Positions 26,172-35,064 of a DNA stretch of 64,000 nucleotides are shown piece by piece. Position 1 is the first letter of the stretch; the number at the start of each line of letters is the position of its first letter. The stretch is from Pseudoteredinibacter isoporae_A (GTDB lineage Bacteria > Pseudomonadota > Gammaproteobacteria > Pseudomonadales > Cellvibrionaceae), in the NCBI RefSeq assembly GCF_040372805.1, contig NZ_BAABWJ010000012.1, forward strand, positions 52,939 to 116,938. The letters are read 5' to 3'. The notes under the pieces were generated by a model. The model worked only from the letters and a program-made list of their open reading frames with translations. It was not told the DNA's origin and searched no databases. Made by a program: the position numbers and the translations under genes.

Positions 26172-26960
26172 TTAGTTTCTGGTACGTAAGTACTCGAAGG
26201 CAAACAGGCTCTTGCCGCTATCAGAGTTATAGTACTGGCAATAGACCTTTTCCCCGTTTGCTGGGGCCAGGGTGCTGGTATTGCCGTGAACACTCAGCAT
26301 GGTTTTGCCCCGTTTCTTCAAGCGCTCAGCGTTTGCTGTGGATCGTTCGCTGTTGCTTCCCTTGGCGCAGGCCTCGACATTTTCCTGGCCGTGACCGCAG
26401 TGCAGCATCACGTCCTTCCCGCTCAAATAATCGGCTTTGTACGGGTATTCAGACTTAGGTTCCTTATCACCCAGCGCGCCCGCACCTGGGTCGGCGGATT
26501 TTACGCACTGCATTTCCCAGCTTGAGCCCAGAGACTGCAGTTGTTTGCTGTCGACTTCCATGTGAATGACTTCTCTGGAGTAGATAGACGGTAATACACA
26601 GCCGTGCTGAACAGCGCCCTTGCGACGTTTAATAAACCCTGAGCGTTCTTCGTTGTTAAAGCCATTTTTAAATGTGTAGTCGCCTACAACACCAACCATA
26701 ACATTGCTGATCTCCAGGCCTGCACATTGGGTAAATGAACGCAGGTTTTCACTTGGGCCATCGCCCAGGTCGGGCTTTTTGCTGGGGATGGGTGAGTTTT
26801 TGGCCTTTGTGACGTCCGATCCCTTGGTTTTCGAAATAGCGGCCTCAGCTTTCTTCTTCAAGCTGTCAAACAGTTGAGCATTAACGCTCGTACTGACGAG
26901 TGCGGTCGCGCACAACATTGCACAAACGAGTCCGTTTTTTCGAAATATCTTATTTTCCAC
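26172..26960 (-). CDS. exported protein of unknown function
   Basis: A 262-residue protein with a Sec signal (VCAMLCATALVSTSVNAQ, cleavage after VNA). A Lys/Pro-rich linker (DSLKKKAEAAISKTKGSDVT) follows, then a cysteine-containing domain with at least six cysteines that could form disulfides. No known domain is recognised. It lies between a hybrid kinase and a response regulator but on the opposite strand, so a role in sensing is possible but unsupported. Confidence 0.65.
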   Translation of the reverse strand: MENKIFRKNGLVCAMLCATALVSTSVNAQLFDSLKKKAEAAISKTKGSDVTKAKNSPIPSKKPDLGDGPSENLRSFTQCAGLEISNVMVGVVGDYTFKNGFNNEERSGFIKRRKGAVQHGCVLPSIYSREVIHMEVDSKQLQSLGSSWEMQCVKSADPGAGALGDKEPKSEYPYKADYLSGKDVMLHCGHGQENVEACAKGSNSERSTANAERLKKRGKTMLSVHGNTSTLAPANGEKVYCQYYNSDSGKSLFAFEYLRTRN

Positions 26961-27072
26961 CTTGTAAACTCCTGATATTATTCGGATTTTTCGAAATATA
27001 CTCTTTTGCTAATTCGAATTGTTATATTTGATACTTTAGTACTACAAGTAAATTGACTTACGCGTGCATCAA

Positions 27073-27696
27073 ATGAAAATTCTCAGTCTGGATGACCACC
27101 CCATCTTCTCTGATGGCTTAGTAAACCTATTATCAGTACGAAACCCCCATTTCAGAATCACGTCCTCATCTAATACCGTCGAGGCACTTGATCAACTTGC
27201 CAGTGAACCTTTTGACCTGCTGATTCTCGACATATCCATGCCGGTCATTGATGGTCTCTCCTTTATTCGGGCCATGCACACCCGAAACGTAGTCGTACCT
27301 GTTTTAGTGTTAACCGCCCTGGAAGAAGTCTCCATTTTCAGAGAAGCCTTAATGCTAGGTGTTTCAGGGATCGTTCTGAAAAGCTCCCCGATCGATGAAG
27401 TCGAACAGGCCATTCTTTGTATATCGGAAGGCAAGCTTCATATTTCCTCAAAGATTGAAACGCGAGTTGCGAGCGTCAGCAAATACAGCTTTGAGAATAC
27501 CGAATCGGTTTTGAGTAAAAGGCAGCTTGAAATTGTCAGGCTGATCAAGCGAGGATTGACGAATCAGGAAGTCGCCGAAGCCTTGTTCATCAGCCCGCGC
27601 ACCGTGAAATCTCACCTGCAGACAATATTCAAAATTCTGGGGGCCAAAAACCGAGTGGAGTGCATCGAAAAAGCGGAAGCGGAAGGGGTGGTTTAA
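27073..27696 (+). CDS. NarL/LuxR-family response regulator
   Basis: A 207-residue two-domain regulator. The receiver has acidic pocket DDHP near residue 7 and phospho-acceptor Asp53 in LLILDISMP. The conserved Thr lies in LVLTALEE and the Lys in VLKSS. A C-terminal LuxR helix-turn-helix follows (LSKRQLEIVRLIKRGLTNQE, then VAEALFISPRTVKSHLQ). The frame opens at GTG 27064, but ATG 27073 (MKILSLDDHP) is the usual start. It is probably phosphorylated by the hybrid kinase at 24371-26134; targets unknown. Confidence 0.9.
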   Translation: MKILSLDDHPIFSDGLVNLLSVRNPHFRITSSSNTVEALDQLASEPFDLLILDISMPVIDGLSFIRAMHTRNVVVPVLVLTALEEVSIFREALMLGVSGIVLKSSPIDEVEQAILCISEGKLHISSKIETRVASVSKYSFENTESVLSKRQLEIVRLIKRGLTNQEVAEALFISPRTVKSHLQTIFKILGAKNRVECIEKAEAEGVV

Positions 27697-27787
27697 CTTC
27701 GCTTCCCAAAAGGCATCCCCTATAAAAAAGCGACTGTTTGCGTCTCGGTAAGTATTGGGTTGAGTGCGTTGTTCTTATATTTCTGTT

Positions 27788-28237
27788 TTAGAGCAGTCTT
27801 GCATATCGATTTTTTTCAGATTCAATGGAAGGGCAGTCGTGCAGTTTTTTACTGGCTAATCCCTCAATCTCTATCAACCATGTTTCGTTTACCAGGCCAG
27901 AAACCAAAAACGTGGTAACGGCGGGTGAAACGCCCTCCATGACCTGCTTTCTTATCTTGGTTAATGCGGCCACATGTTCTCGGTCAAGGATATAAAACCG
28001 CATATGCACCAAGTCGTTTATATCCATATCTGCGGATTTTAACGTGGCCTTTATGTTTTCAAAGGCTTGCCTTGCTTGGTCTTCAAACGCATTTGGAAGG
28101 ATTCCATCGGGCCCGATACCGATTTGTCCTGAAATGTGAAGCTGTCTAGAGTTGGGCAGAACTTCTACTCCATGGGCATAAATACCATCGTAGGGCTCGG
28201 CTACGGGGAAAGGGTTGTGTCTGTGGTTGGATGTCAT
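27788..28237 (-). CDS. RidA/YjgF-family protein lacking the catalytic Arg
   Basis: A 149-residue protein with the RidA fold: LHISGQIGIGPDG near residue 30, QARQAFENIKATLKSADMDI as the central helix, VHMRFYILD, and a C-terminal TWLIEIEGLA strand. In true imine deaminases the segment after the third helix reads P-A-R-S, with Arg holding the substrate carboxylate. Here it reads SPAVTTFLV, so the Arg is absent. It is probably not a standard enamine/imine deaminase and may have another ligand. It is transcribed towards the response regulator and downstream of the LysR gene. Confidence 0.82.
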   Translation of the reverse strand: MTSNHRHNPFPVAEPYDGIYAHGVEVLPNSRQLHISGQIGIGPDGILPNAFEDQARQAFENIKATLKSADMDINDLVHMRFYILDREHVAALTKIRKQVMEGVSPAVTTFLVSGLVNETWLIEIEGLASKKLHDCPSIESEKNRYARLL

Positions 28238-28336
28238 ACTAAGTGCCCTCTGAGCGAGTGTTTGTGCAATTCTATGTTTATCGAGGAGGGACTATTAGTA
28301 TCTGAACCTAAACAGGCGGTTTCCGTATGTAAACAA

Positions 28337-29230
28337 TTATTTTGAGGCGTCAGAAAAGTGTTCCTCCACGAGCTCAATAACGGATCTTAATTTGAGAGGG
28401 AGCGGTGATTGGAATGGAAATGCCAGGTATACCGGCCACGGTTCACCATGGAGGCCTGGTAGTATAGGTGTTATCTCTTCTGAGCCTCGTTTAATGCCAT
28501 GGCAATAGTTTGGAAGCCAGGCAATATAATCACTTTCGAATAAAAGATTTAGGGAGATTTGAAACTCATGTATAAAAATGCAGTTTTTAGGTTTTAATGC
28601 AAGCGAATGTCCGTTTTCGAATACTCTAATCTCTGAGCCGACATTTCCCAACTCGTTAAGAAGTAGAGGGGCATTTTCGAGAGAGCTCACTTGAATATCT
28701 TTGTATTTTTCAATGTTGGATGAGGACGTAAAAAAGGATTCATGAAAATACCCGATTCTTTTTGCGACAAGAGAATCGTCGACGATATTTCCTGTTCTGA
28801 TTGCCAAATCTATGTCTGATTCGAGCAATCCCAGGTTTTCATTCGTTGGAATCAATTCAAACTGTATGTTAGGAAACCTAGCGTTTAGTTTTAGAATAAG
28901 AGGGGATAAAATGGATGAGGACAGCGACACTGGTGCGGTTATACGGAACCTTCCCGATAAGCTGCCTTTCTCTTCTCTGGTGTTTTTCTCCAATATCGTT
29001 ATTTCGTCAAGAACATTTACCGCTTGTTCTTTGAACTGTTTTCCGACCTCCGTTAAATATATTGATCGGGTACTGCGTTTTAATAACTTTTCACCAACTC
29101 TCTTTTCGAGCTTGTTTATTTTTTTGCTAACGTTCGCTTTTGAACAATTTAGGAAGTTGGCGGCTTGAGTTATGGATCCAGTTTTGCAAACAGCGGCAAA
29201 ACACAGGATTTCTTCGTAATTTGCCAGCAT
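28337..29230 (-). CDS. LysR-type transcriptional regulator
   Basis: A 297-residue LysR regulator. The helix-turn-helix spans residues 1-60 (YEEILCFAAVCKTGSITQAA, then CSKANVSKKINKLEKRVGEK), and the effector domain contains FELIPTNENLGLLESDIDLA and LAIRTG. It belongs to the AaeR/DmlR-like subgroup by this pattern. The coding sequence is AT-rich compared with the LysR genes at 8441 and 16407, which may indicate later acquisition. The RidA-like gene begins 99 bp downstream on the same strand and is a possible partner. Confidence 0.88.
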   Translation of the reverse strand: MLANYEEILCFAAVCKTGSITQAANFLNCSKANVSKKINKLEKRVGEKLLKRSTRSIYLTEVGKQFKEQAVNVLDEITILEKNTREEKGSLSGRFRITAPVSLSSSILSPLILKLNARFPNIQFELIPTNENLGLLESDIDLAIRTGNIVDDSLVAKRIGYFHESFFTSSSNIEKYKDIQVSSLENAPLLLNELGNVGSEIRVFENGHSLALKPKNCIFIHEFQISLNLLFESDYIAWLPNYCHGIKRGSEEITPILPGLHGEPWPVYLAFPFQSPLPLKLRSVIELVEEHFSDASK

Positions 29231-29996
29231 TGCGTATCCTTGTTTAATGCGTTTGAAATAGAAATGAACAGAGCGCTTCCAAATAGAATCGAGTATAGAT
29301 CTTGCTTGCCTGCACTGACCATTGAGTAGTATATGGCTTTTGGGGTGGACACACCTATGTCAAATTTGACTGGTCTTATGAGATGACTATCGAGTCCCCT
29401 CACTACGCCTAGGATAGCGCTTTAGGTGCGCCATAGCGGCTGTATGCAAAGTGCATCATCCAGCGATGGTTCGGATTGATTCCGTCGCGTGAAGCCGTTA
29501 TTGCTTGTCATTCTTGCCAAGTTTGGGCTGTCATACATTAATCGAGTGTTTCTTTCGCTTAAATGACTCAGCCAAGCCAAAGAGCCCGCCGACAGCTTCA
29601 ATATCCCCTTAGCGTGTTTGGTTATATCAAACACGAGATCAATATCCAAAATGCGTCCGAACTTCTGCTTTTCTGGTATTCGTACGTACTAACTTCCGCC
29701 ATTTCGCAAAGTTTGACGACTGGCGCGTTAATTTAACCGTAAATTTCTCCGCCTTTGCTCAGTAATGATTATTTTGACGCCAAGCAAAATTTATATCCAT
29801 CGGGTGAATGCCAAATACTGAATCGATTGATATGGGTGGCTTTAGAGGCTGTCCAGCTTCAATCGTAGAGGTTTGGTTCAAATGTCGCGAGCCCTTGGGC
29901 GTGCCTTGTGGGGAGAGTTGAAAACGTCTTCCGAGAAGTAAGCCGCCTATATAGGAACGTTGAAAAAACCGATTGTCACAATCGAACCGTTAAGTC
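29231..29996. other. intergenic region without a convincing gene
   Basis: Only short ORFs without ribosome binding sites or family signals are present. A perfect palindrome CGATTGT-C-ACAATCG lies at 29970-29984, 12 bp before the next start codon, and could be an operator for the pair at 29997-31602. Confidence 0.45.
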
Positions 29997-30818
29997 ATGG
30001 GAAATGAATCTGTGAAATTTGTTAAACAACTCAATGCTTCACGTAGAGTGTCGGCTCTCATAATGCTCTTCTATTGTCTGAGTCTCCGAGTCAATGCAGA
30101 AGCCTCTGTCGAGGACGTTCACAATATTGCTGAAATTTGCACCAGCGTCCAAACAGTGATGAAGGACTACAGTCTTGTCGGAATGGGCGTCAAGTTTGGT
30201 GATCCTCCGAATCATTTAAAGGAAACCATCAGGAAGGTTGATCAAGATTTCGCCAGCCTGAAGAAAGGGCAGCATCTAGGGCCGGAGTTAGATGCCTTGG
30301 TGTCCCAAAATGAAGCCATATGGAAAAAGATCAGATCTGTCCTTACCCAAAAACCCGAGCGAGAGCTGGCGCTTCAACTTCACCTGGATATAGAAACTTT
30401 AGACAAAGAGTGCTGGAAGATAGCAGAGCTCATCGCGAAAGAAACCCATATAGAAGGTGAGCATTACGTAATCGTTGCTTCTGAGCTTGGGATGGAGGTT
30501 CAGAGGCTCGCATCACTTTATATGATGAAGGCCTGGGACGTCTCGAACGAAAACTACTATGAAGAGGTGGATAACATTCTTGTTGAGTTCGAAGCTTATT
30601 ACCACGAGCTGGAAACAGACGCCTATCCCAAATACATAAGTGAAGACACTAAGGCCAAGCTGGATAAAGTCGAGAAAGATTTCTCTGTATTCAAATATAT
30701 GGCGGCAAGTAAATCAGGAAGGTTTGTTCCATCCTTAGGTCAGCGTGCCGCCAGAAAGTTAGAGAAAGACATCAACGAAATAATCAAGCAAGTCATTTAT
30801 GCAATTGAAGGGGTGTGA
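29997..30818 (+). CDS. exported helical protein, PilJ/NarX-sensor-domain-like
   Basis: A 273-residue protein with an N-terminal signal (VSALIMLFYCLSLRVNAEAS) and a mature part made of long amphipathic helices. The segment VEDVHNIAEICTSVQTVMKD, followed by DQDFASLKKG and a second half with ELGMEVQRLASLYMMKAWD, recalls the four-helix sensing domain at the N-terminus of PilJ and NarX. It has no cytoplasmic signalling part. It is paralogous to the next gene (similar length, the same order of helices and a shared YP segment near residue 210) and separated from it by only a few bases. It is probably a periplasmic ligand binder; the role is unknown. Confidence 0.62.
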   Translation: MGNESVKFVKQLNASRRVSALIMLFYCLSLRVNAEASVEDVHNIAEICTSVQTVMKDYSLVGMGVKFGDPPNHLKETIRKVDQDFASLKKGQHLGPELDALVSQNEAIWKKIRSVLTQKPERELALQLHLDIETLDKECWKIAELIAKETHIEGEHYVIVASELGMEVQRLASLYMMKAWDVSNENYYEEVDNILVEFEAYYHELETDAYPKYISEDTKAKLDKVEKDFSVFKYMAASKSGRFVPSLGQRAARKLEKDINEIIKQVIYAIEGV

Positions 30819-30822
30819 GGTC

Positions 30823-31602
30823 ATGAAGTTTTTTAAGATATCTGTTTCGGGTTTATTACAGTGGGTGCTGTTTGGCTCCCTTACACTGCCGTCACTCCTT
30901 GTAAAAGCGTCGGATGAAAATTTTGAAGCACTGGTGGCAGCGGAAAATATTGCCATTCTTAGTCAAAGCATCGTCAAAAATTACTTTTATATGGGGAATA
31001 ACCTCAATTCATCAGCTTCAGAGAAAAAGCTGTCTGAAGAGGTCAGAAAGATTGATGGAAGCCTGGCCTTACTGGCTGACTCTTCAGGTTATAAGAACAT
31101 TCAGGATGACTTTGAATTCGTTGAAATGATCTGGTCAGATTTCAAGGATAGCCTGCTTGAACCCTATTCAAGGGATAACGGATTGCTAATTATTGATATG
31201 GGCGAAGTCATGTTGGAAGGCTCAGAGAATCTGGTGGGTGTTCTTCGCGGCAATGGGGTTAAAGATGGTGATCGGGTGAGTGATGTGGAGTTGCAACGAT
31301 ACCTGATTGAGCGAATGGCAAAGCTTTATATTGTTTCCATAGCCGGTTTGAAAGACTTCAACGTTGAAAAGCAAATGAAGTTGGCAGTGAAAAACTTCGA
31401 TGACGGGATGAGAAAGATAGAAGATCAAAGTTACCCACAAGATGTGAGTGTGAAAGTAAATAGACTCAGACAGAGATGGGATGCATCACAGGATTACTAT
31501 CTGAACGTAAAAGAGGGCGACCTGCCCAAAACAGTCTTTTTCAATACCGAGATTATTGAAAGATATCTCATCAGTATCCTCAACTACTATAAAAACCGCT
31601 AA
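30823..31602 (+). CDS. exported helical protein, paralogue of the preceding gene
   Basis: A 259-residue protein with a signal peptide ending PSLLVKA and a helical mature part. FEALVAAENIAILSQSIVKN matches the N-terminal helix of its neighbour, and ERMAKLYIVSIAGLKDFNVE with QSYPQDVS matches the second half, so the two look like a tandem duplication that has diverged. Stand-alone PilJ-type domains usually serve as extracellular sensors. ATG 30823 has GTGAGG upstream and follows the previous stop codon closely, implying an operon. No partner receptor is visible. Confidence 0.62.
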   Translation: MKFFKISVSGLLQWVLFGSLTLPSLLVKASDENFEALVAAENIAILSQSIVKNYFYMGNNLNSSASEKKLSEEVRKIDGSLALLADSSGYKNIQDDFEFVEMIWSDFKDSLLEPYSRDNGLLIIDMGEVMLEGSENLVGVLRGNGVKDGDRVSDVELQRYLIERMAKLYIVSIAGLKDFNVEKQMKLAVKNFDDGMRKIEDQSYPQDVSVKVNRLRQRWDASQDYYLNVKEGDLPKTVFFNTEIIERYLISILNYYKNR

Positions 31603-31702
31603 ATAGGCTTGTTTCATAAATAAAGCGGGCTTTAGCGGCCGTGTTGTCTGGCTTAGCGCCAGTTTCAAGGCTGAAATGTTCAAATTGGATTGTGAAGAAA
31701 AA

Positions 31703-32173
31703 ATGAAAAATAAATTGTTGTCTACAATTGTGCTGACCACCATCATTCAGGCGGCGCCGTCGTTTTCTGGTGGTATAGGTGAAGTTAAGCATATTCCAGG
31801 CATTTTTATCGGGGCTACCACCACGGATGGCGAAACCCATTCTTCCTATGGCTTGGAGTATGAATATAAGTTTTCTGAGCGTTTGGGTGGGGGCTTTTTG
31901 TATGAAAAAACCGAAGACGCACACCACGGTGATGGTGTGGAAATAAAACTTGCGGCTTTATACCTACACCCTTGGAAGGGATTAAAATTAGGGGTGGGTG
32001 CTGGCAAGGAAGACATCGGTGGCCATCATCCACACTCAGAAGATTTATTCCGTGCTTCCATCAGCTATGATTTTCACATCGGTGATTTCGGTATTGCGCC
32101 TACACTCGCATTGGATCTTGTTGACGATAAAACCTCGACAGTATTGGGTATAGCTATAGTTCGGCCGTTTTGA
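31703..32173 (+). CDS. small outer-membrane beta-barrel protein
   Basis: A 156-residue protein with signal peptide MKNKLLSTIVLTTIIQAAPS. Its alternating amphipathic strands (SYGLEYEYKF, GGGFLYEKTE, IKLAALYLHP, LKLGVGAGKE, FRASISYDFH, GIAPTLALDL) end in IAIVRPF, a C-terminal aromatic as needed for barrel assembly. About eight strands would form an OmpA/OmpX-size barrel. Histidine clusters (DAHHGDG, GHHPHSE) in the predicted loops could bind metal. ATG 31703 is preferred over 31676 because it begins the signal peptide. Confidence 0.7.
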   Translation: MKNKLLSTIVLTTIIQAAPSFSGGIGEVKHIPGIFIGATTTDGETHSSYGLEYEYKFSERLGGGFLYEKTEDAHHGDGVEIKLAALYLHPWKGLKLGVGAGKEDIGGHHPHSEDLFRASISYDFHIGDFGIAPTLALDLVDDKTSTVLGIAIVRPF

Positions 32174-32277
32174 TATATGAAGAATTAGCGTCATTGTAAT
32201 GAGACTTACTGGAAGGTTTGGTTGGGTGCTTCCTTCAGTTACAACTTCCAGGCCGAACTCACCAATCCCTCCGGCTT

Positions 32278-32302
32278 AAAGCCCTGCAGTTTGGGGCTTT
32301 TT
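32278..32302 (+). terminator. rho-independent terminator
   Basis: AAAGCCC and GGGGCTTT arms with a T tract, about 100 bp after the outer-membrane protein gene. Confidence 0.6.
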
Positions 32303-32503
32303 CAGCAAGGCTTGCGAACGTCGATTAATCCCATTTTAGGCGCATAGAGCTTACCCTTGGTGAAGCGCCCCAACGGCTCCTCCGCAACAAGGCGATTTAC
32401 CGCTTTGACTCCCGCATCTGGGAAACAGGTATACGCAGGCAGCGCCTGATAATCAGAATATCTGAGCTGCAGAAATACCCTCAATGCTACATTGTACGCT
32501 CAT
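32302..32503 (-). pseudogene. possible frameshifted small gene with a strong ribosome binding site
   Basis: An ATG at 32503 is preceded by the near-ideal AAGGAGATAT, but its frame (MSVQCSIEGISAAQIF) stops after 16 codons. The overlapping frame continues without interruption as SDYQALPAYTCFPDAGVKAV and on to 32302. Together they would give about 66 residues, so a one-base change near 32455 has probably broken a small gene. No family is recognised. Confidence 0.35.
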
Positions 32504-33059
32504 AATATCTCCTTCTTTATCTATAAAATCCATCAAACTCGCCCCCCCCAATAGACAAGTTTTTAATACTACACACGTAACATAAACACTCAATGGTTTA
32601 CATAACCCATTGTTTTATATAGATTTTAGTTCGTCATCAAGATCCAATGTTTGGATGGCCGAGAAGCAAAACACTATGCATACAATCCTAGATAACAGGG
32701 GCACGACCCGGGCCTCGTTCCCACTCGTGTGTCCCTCCCCAAGGCAAGGACACGCTCACTGTGCCAGCGTGTCACCCATTCCACTGAGTTTGATATCGCC
32801 CACGTCTTCGCGGCAAAAATACCTGAAAAAGTAAAACTGAAGCCCAGAAAAACGAAACGCTCGCTGGATCGCAAATATCTTTGCAGAAAGCTACCTCATG
32901 TATTCCTATTGAACCATCTGTAGCGGCTTGTCATTTTTCTTCCGATTCAGATATATCAACATCGACTCTTTGCTAGTTAAAGCTATTATTTTTTATAATT
33001 GAATTCGTTGTACCGATTGAACCAGCGCTACCGTATTCCAGTAGCGTAAGGGAGTAGTA
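32504..33059. other. intergenic region, no supported gene
   Basis: A perfect 8-bp inverted repeat GACACGCT / AGCGTGTC is at 32749-32756 and 32766-32773 without a T tract. The 3' end, from about 32930 on, is AT-rich and probably contains the diguanylate cyclase promoter; GTAAGGGAG just before 33060 is its ribosome binding site. Confidence 0.4.
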
Positions 33060-34088
33060 ATGGAAGATATTCGTTTCGTGCCCAATGACCATGGAGCCAT
33101 CCTGAAGATCAATAAGCATCGCAAACAACTGCTTTACACCATCAACTTAATTTGTTTTTTTGCTATCGTGCCCTTTGCCATCCTGGCTTTTACAAGTGGT
33201 CAATTCTGGTTGGGCAGCTGCCTACTCACTTTTGTTGCAACTCTTGCTTTTAACACGGTGTGCGTTATTCGACGAGGACGCGAGTTCTTCCATTATTCCA
33301 TTGTGGTCAGTTTTTTGATCGCCGCCTTAACACTCGCTGTACATCACAAGGGTGTAGAATCCGTTTTCTGGGTTTTCCCTGTGGTGGCCACCTCTATTTT
33401 TGTACTACCGATGCGAGTGGCCTTGTTCTTTTCAATCTCACTGACCACTTCAGTATTCGTGTTAATGTTTTTGGAAATGAGTGCTGCGATTGCATTGAGG
33501 GCCTCTCTGTCTCTTGGAATCACCATCGCCATTAATTGTGTTGTGGTATATATCATCCAAGAATTGCAAGATAAACTCCGAAGAGTCTCTCAGGAAGACC
33601 CTCTTACTGAACTATCCAATCGCCGCCTTTTGGATGATGAACTCGCAACCGCTATCGAGCAATATAAAAAGAAGAATATTTCCGCAGTAGTTTTACTGAT
33701 TGATGTTGATTGCTTTAAAACCATCAATGATAACTTTGGCCACGACATCGGGGACAGAATCATTAAGGCCATTGCCGACACCATTAAGCGCAACACTCGA
33801 AGTCAGGATATGATATTCAGATTGGGCGGTGATGAATTTTTAGTCTTGCTCAATGGCACGCAGTGGCCTGAAGCAGAGACGATTACCGAGAACATTCGAA
33901 TGGCATCACAAAAGTTATCGGAACAGGAGGATTTCTCGGTTTCAGTGAGTATAGGGGCGAGTGAGATTCATTGTGGAGTCGACAAATCGGCCTGGATGAG
34001 AGAGGCTGATATGGCTATGTATCAAGCTAAAATGGGAGGGCGAAACTGCGCTCATCTCTATAGGAGAGGAACTCAATACGAGCTTTGA
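33060..34088 (+). CDS. membrane diguanylate cyclase (GGDEF)
   Basis: A 342-residue protein with about six hydrophobic segments in residues 22-165 and a C-terminal GGDEF domain. The active-site motif GGDEF is at residues 256-260. An inhibitory RxxD site (RSQD, 247-250) lies at the canonical five-residue spacing. DPLTELSNRR, LLIDVDCFKTIND and MYQAKMGGRN are all intact. It should make cyclic di-GMP from two GTP with product inhibition. The membrane part has no recognised sensory domain name. It is transcribed alone. Confidence 0.92.
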   Translation: MEDIRFVPNDHGAILKINKHRKQLLYTINLICFFAIVPFAILAFTSGQFWLGSCLLTFVATLAFNTVCVIRRGREFFHYSIVVSFLIAALTLAVHHKGVESVFWVFPVVATSIFVLPMRVALFFSISLTTSVFVLMFLEMSAAIALRASLSLGITIAINCVVVYIIQELQDKLRRVSQEDPLTELSNRRLLDDELATAIEQYKKKNISAVVLLIDVDCFKTINDNFGHDIGDRIIKAIADTIKRNTRSQDMIFRLGGDEFLVLLNGTQWPEAETITENIRMASQKLSEQEDFSVSVSIGASEIHCGVDKSAWMREADMAMYQAKMGGRNCAHLYRRGTQYEL

Positions 34089-34179
34089 AATGTTTCAAAC
34101 TTGTCATGTGGCTTCTCCTATACTTGGCTTATTTTAATATTGAAAATGTGTCTATTTACCTGGCCCTTAATAAGCGTTT

Positions 34180-35064
34180 TTAACTACCCGCTAAGGTGCC
34201 GTTGATATAGTGTTGGCTGATCGCTTCTTTGGCTTGGGTGAACATTATTTCTGTAGGGCCAGATTCAACAATGTAACCGGTATTGTCTTTCACCCAGCAG
34301 ACCGCGACTTTGTCGGAGATTCTTCTAGCTTGGGCGAGATTATGGGTAACCATAAAGATGGTGTAGTCACTTTTCAGTTTGGTGATTAAGTCTTCTATTC
34401 GCGCGGTGGCTATGGGGTCAAGTGCGCTGCAGGGTTCATCTAAGAGCAACACCTTAGGAGAGAGGGCGAGAGCCCTGGCTATGCATAAGCGCTGTTGCTG
34501 GCCACCAGATAGTTGTAGGGCGGAGTCATTCAACCTGTCTTTGACCTCATCCCATAAACCTACCTGTTTTAATTGATGTTCCAGTTTTTCGTTGAGCGTG
34601 TTTTTGTTCTTGATGCCGTGCTCGCGCAAGGGGAACTTTATGTTCTCGGCGATGGACAGTGGAAAAGGGTTGGGTTTTTGAAAAACCATCCCAACCTGCT
34701 TCCTCAGTGCGGATACTGAAATATCATTGTCCAGTATATTTTTACCATCTATTTCAATCTCGCCCGTTGTCCTAGCTTGTTGCAAATCGTTTAAGCGGTT
34801 TATGGAGGCGAGTAGGCTGCTTTTTCCACTTCCGGATGGGCCAACCAAACTGCTTACTGTGCCGGCTTCCAGGTCAATGCTTGCGGCTTTCATGGCACAT
34901 TTTGAACCATAGTATACGCTAACTTGTTTTAGGCCGACGCTTGAAGCCCGCTCCTTTCTGAAGCTGGCGCTTGTTGGCTCGCTACGTTGTATGTGGGTGC
35001 GGCGAGCAGAGCCTGCGAGTTTTCCGAGCAGGCGATTAAAGGATTGTGCCATTGAAAACATCAT
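34180..35064 (-). CDS. pstB: phosphate ABC transporter ATPase PstB
   Basis: A 294-residue ATPase with Walker A GPSGSGKSS, signature LSGGQQQRLCIARALAL, Walker B VLLLDEPCSALDP and switch His in MVTHN. The stretch ASINRLNDL after Walker A is typical of PstB, which powers high-affinity phosphate import. It has an unusual extra N-terminus of about 40 residues (Ser/Arg-rich) before the first beta strand. Its start overlaps the pstA stop by 4 bp. It is the last gene of the pst run; no phoU follows. Confidence 0.93.
   Translation of the reverse strand: MMFSMAQSFNRLLGKLAGSARRTHIQRSEPTSASFRKERASSVGLKQVSVYYGSKCAMKAASIDLEAGTVSSLVGPSGSGKSSLLASINRLNDLQQARTTGEIEIDGKNILDNDISVSALRKQVGMVFQKPNPFPLSIAENIKFPLREHGIKNKNTLNEKLEHQLKQVGLWDEVKDRLNDSALQLSGGQQQRLCIARALALSPKVLLLDEPCSALDPIATARIEDLITKLKSDYTIFMVTHNLAQARRISDKVAVCWVKDNTGYIVESGPTEIMFTQAKEAISQHYINGTLAGS

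Noticed and set aside
29422..29649. 75-codon minus-strand ORF in the 29.2-30.0 kb gap
   Set aside because: No ribosome binding site, no family signal and a composition like translated non-coding DNA.
32674..32874. 66-codon minus-strand ORF with a hydrophobic stretch
   Set aside because: No ribosome binding site and no continuity with neighbours; the sequence is dominated by an inverted repeat.
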